The notes beneath the pieces are model-generated. The model was not told the origin of the DNA, made no database searches, and saw only the letters and a program-made list of their open reading frames with translations. From assembly GCF_008017805.1 (NCBI RefSeq), contig NZ_VRTT01000008.1, forward strand, positions 62,001-126,000: a stretch of DNA of 64,000 bases, written 5' to 3'. Positions 63,129-64,000 of the stretch are shown here, one piece after another. Both the position numbers and the translations under genes were made by a program. Positions within the stretch are counted from its first letter, which is position 1. Each line of letters begins with the position of its first letter. The stretch is from Paenibacillus sp. N3.4 (GTDB lineage: Bacteria > Bacillota > Bacilli > Paenibacillales > NBRC-103111).

Positions 63129-63677
63129 TTAGTTAGTCAATAGTTTTTTCTCGAATAGCTTGAAGTCTCCCTCTTGCCCCATATATTGGTATCGATTACT
63201 CTCGTAAAAAGAAAATAGTTGAGGGTTACTGGCAATACAGTCTAAGCGTATCACCTTCTTATTCCTAAAGCTTATAGCCGAATCACACCAATTCAAAAGA
63301 GCAGATCCCAGCCCCGAATTTGCACGCTTTCTGCTAATCGTAAGTCGATGCAAATAAATTGCTTCATCATCTACATAAGCTTTACTTCCCCATAGCTGAT
63401 AATCCCAAGTACTAGGTTGACGTTTCAGTATGACGACTCCTAGGATTTCATTGTAATGCTTGCATACAAACACTTCTTCTTTTTGGATTGAACCTACAGT
63501 ATTGTGAGAATCATGTCCTTTCAATAGCTCGCCCCACTGCTGAGAACCTTTACTTTGAAGCCATTTGGCTGTATCTAGTAGAAGGGACATTATTTCATCT
63601 GCTTCTTCTTTCTTTGCAACACTAACAGTGTAATTACCATCTATATATGGGTTTATTATAGTAATGTCGGTTTTCAT
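63129..63677 (-). CDS. GNAT-family N-acetyltransferase
   Basis: A 182-aa acyl-CoA-dependent acyltransferase. The acetyl-CoA motif A is in LHRLTISRKRANSGLGSALL (R-x-x-G-x-G-like, with a one-residue variation), preceded by strand ILGVVILKRQPSTWDYQLW and followed by VIRLDCIASNPQLFSFYES, a usual GNAT ending. The ribosome site AAGGAGT lies 12 bases before the ATG, longer than ideal. Cytoplasmic; substrate unknown. No operon partner. Confidence 0.85.
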   Translation of the reverse strand: MKTDITIINPYIDGNYTVSVAKKEEADEIMSLLLDTAKWLQSKGSQQWGELLKGHDSHNTVGSIQKEEVFVCKHYNEILGVVILKRQPSTWDYQLWGSKAYVDDEAIYLHRLTISRKRANSGLGSALLNWCDSAISFRNKKVIRLDCIASNPQLFSFYESNRYQYMGQEGDFKLFEKKLLTN

Positions 63678-64000
63678 AAGTGGAAGAACACTCCTTAGTT
63701 GTTTATAGAGTAATATCTTATGCTTTCCTTTTATTATATCTCAATCAAACTCCGTTTCAAATTGCTGAGAACTACATGTTGATGCCTCTGTTCCACAATG
63801 GTGGGGTTACTGAGCAACTGCAACCAGTTGCACTACGAGAGCCAATGAAGATGAATAGCAATATTATGTCAGCAGACGAGTCGAAATGATTATGGTCTCT
63901 TATAAACTCCTATACAACTAATGAGCTCAAGCACGAAAGGATGCTTGAGCTCCATTAGAGCAGGTAAATGTGGCTTATTTACGAGGGCACTTTTCTAGCT
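63678..64000. other. Terminal stretch with a palindromic hairpin
   Basis: No gene is supported. GAGCTCAAGCA (63923-63933) pairs perfectly with TGCTTGAGCTC (63942-63952) across eight bases, without a T tract. The window ends soon after. Confidence 0.5.

Noticed and set aside
63680-63889. Plus-strand 69-codon frame after the acetyltransferase gene
   Set aside because: It overlaps the promoter region of that gene, has no ribosome site and no family features.
1-64000. CRISPR array, rRNA, riboswitch or T-box
   Set aside because: No regularly spaced repeats, rRNA-like tracts, T-box sequence or recognisable riboswitch core was seen on reading; a covariance-model scan would be decisive.

Overview
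The window reads like a chromosome segment of a Paenibacillus-type member of the Bacillales, inferred from gene content and not from a marker gene. It has moderate GC, GGAGG-type ribosome binding sites with frequent GTG and TTG starts, several YesM/YesN-style two-component systems, membrane-bound AraC regulators, Lpl-type sugar ABC transporters, an SLH-anchored surface protein, and cohesin/dockerin/FIVAR modules. Nearly everything from 1.9 to 58 kb is on the minus strand and devoted to carbohydrate capture and breakdown.

Layout. 0-2 kb: transposon debris (ISL3, Tn3-like and recombinase fragments), one small intact gene and a broken gene. 2-8.5 kb: two permeases, a binding lipoprotein and a YesN/YesM pair. 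8.6-9.0 kb: an internally deleted IS6 transposase. 9.3-17 kb: an Rbs-like operon (ATPase, permease, binding protein) continuing into a histidine kinase, a response regulator with an apparent N-terminal frameshift, and a second binding protein; two 13-bp direct repeats lie upstream. 17.2-22.7 kb: an 1851-residue secreted GH116-type glycosidase with Ig-like, cohesin, two FIVAR and dockerin modules, preceded by a perfect cre (CcpA) site. 23.5-27 kb: ROK kinase, SIS isomerase, a ribulokinase tail fragment and an orphan Lpl-type binding lipoprotein. 27.2-29.5 kb: a membrane AraC regulator. 29.9-36.9 kb: LplABC transporter, GH38 alpha-mannosidase and a DapA-family aldolase. 37.3-42 kb: two secreted BNR-repeat (sialidase-fold) proteins, one with three SLH domains.

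42-49 kb is a gene graveyard (DapA, HAD-like, AraC, PhyH, ROK and heparinase fragments) around three intact genes: a Gfo/Idh oxidoreductase, a GH88 unsaturated glucuronyl hydrolase and a TIM-barrel isomerase. 48.9-58.3 kb is a coherent polysaccharide locus: membrane AraC regulator, two permeases, binding lipoprotein, heparinase II/III-like lyase and sulfatase. The enzymes lack signal peptides, so imported sulfated uronate-containing oligosaccharides are probably desulfated and cleaved in the cytoplasm, with GH88 removing the unsaturated uronic acid.

59.4-61.2 kb (+) encodes a MacB/FtsX-type ABC exporter behind 11-bp-spaced repeats typical of OmpR-type regulators. 61.4-63 kb holds a tRNA-Leu 3' fragment and an integrase tail, scars of an integrated element, flanking a VOC protein and an Rrf2 regulator with a palindromic operator. 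A GNAT acetyltransferase closes the window.

The most noteworthy signals are cis-regulatory: repeats before the Rbs-like operon, a shared 20-bp-spaced operator before two paralogous binding-protein genes, a duplicated promoter/leader carrying a TTGTAGnCTACAA palindrome, and the Rrf2-type palindrome. The fusion of cohesin and dockerin in one enzyme and the operon pairing of a two-component system with two paralogous sugar-binding proteins also stand out. No CRISPR array, rRNA or complete tRNA was seen.
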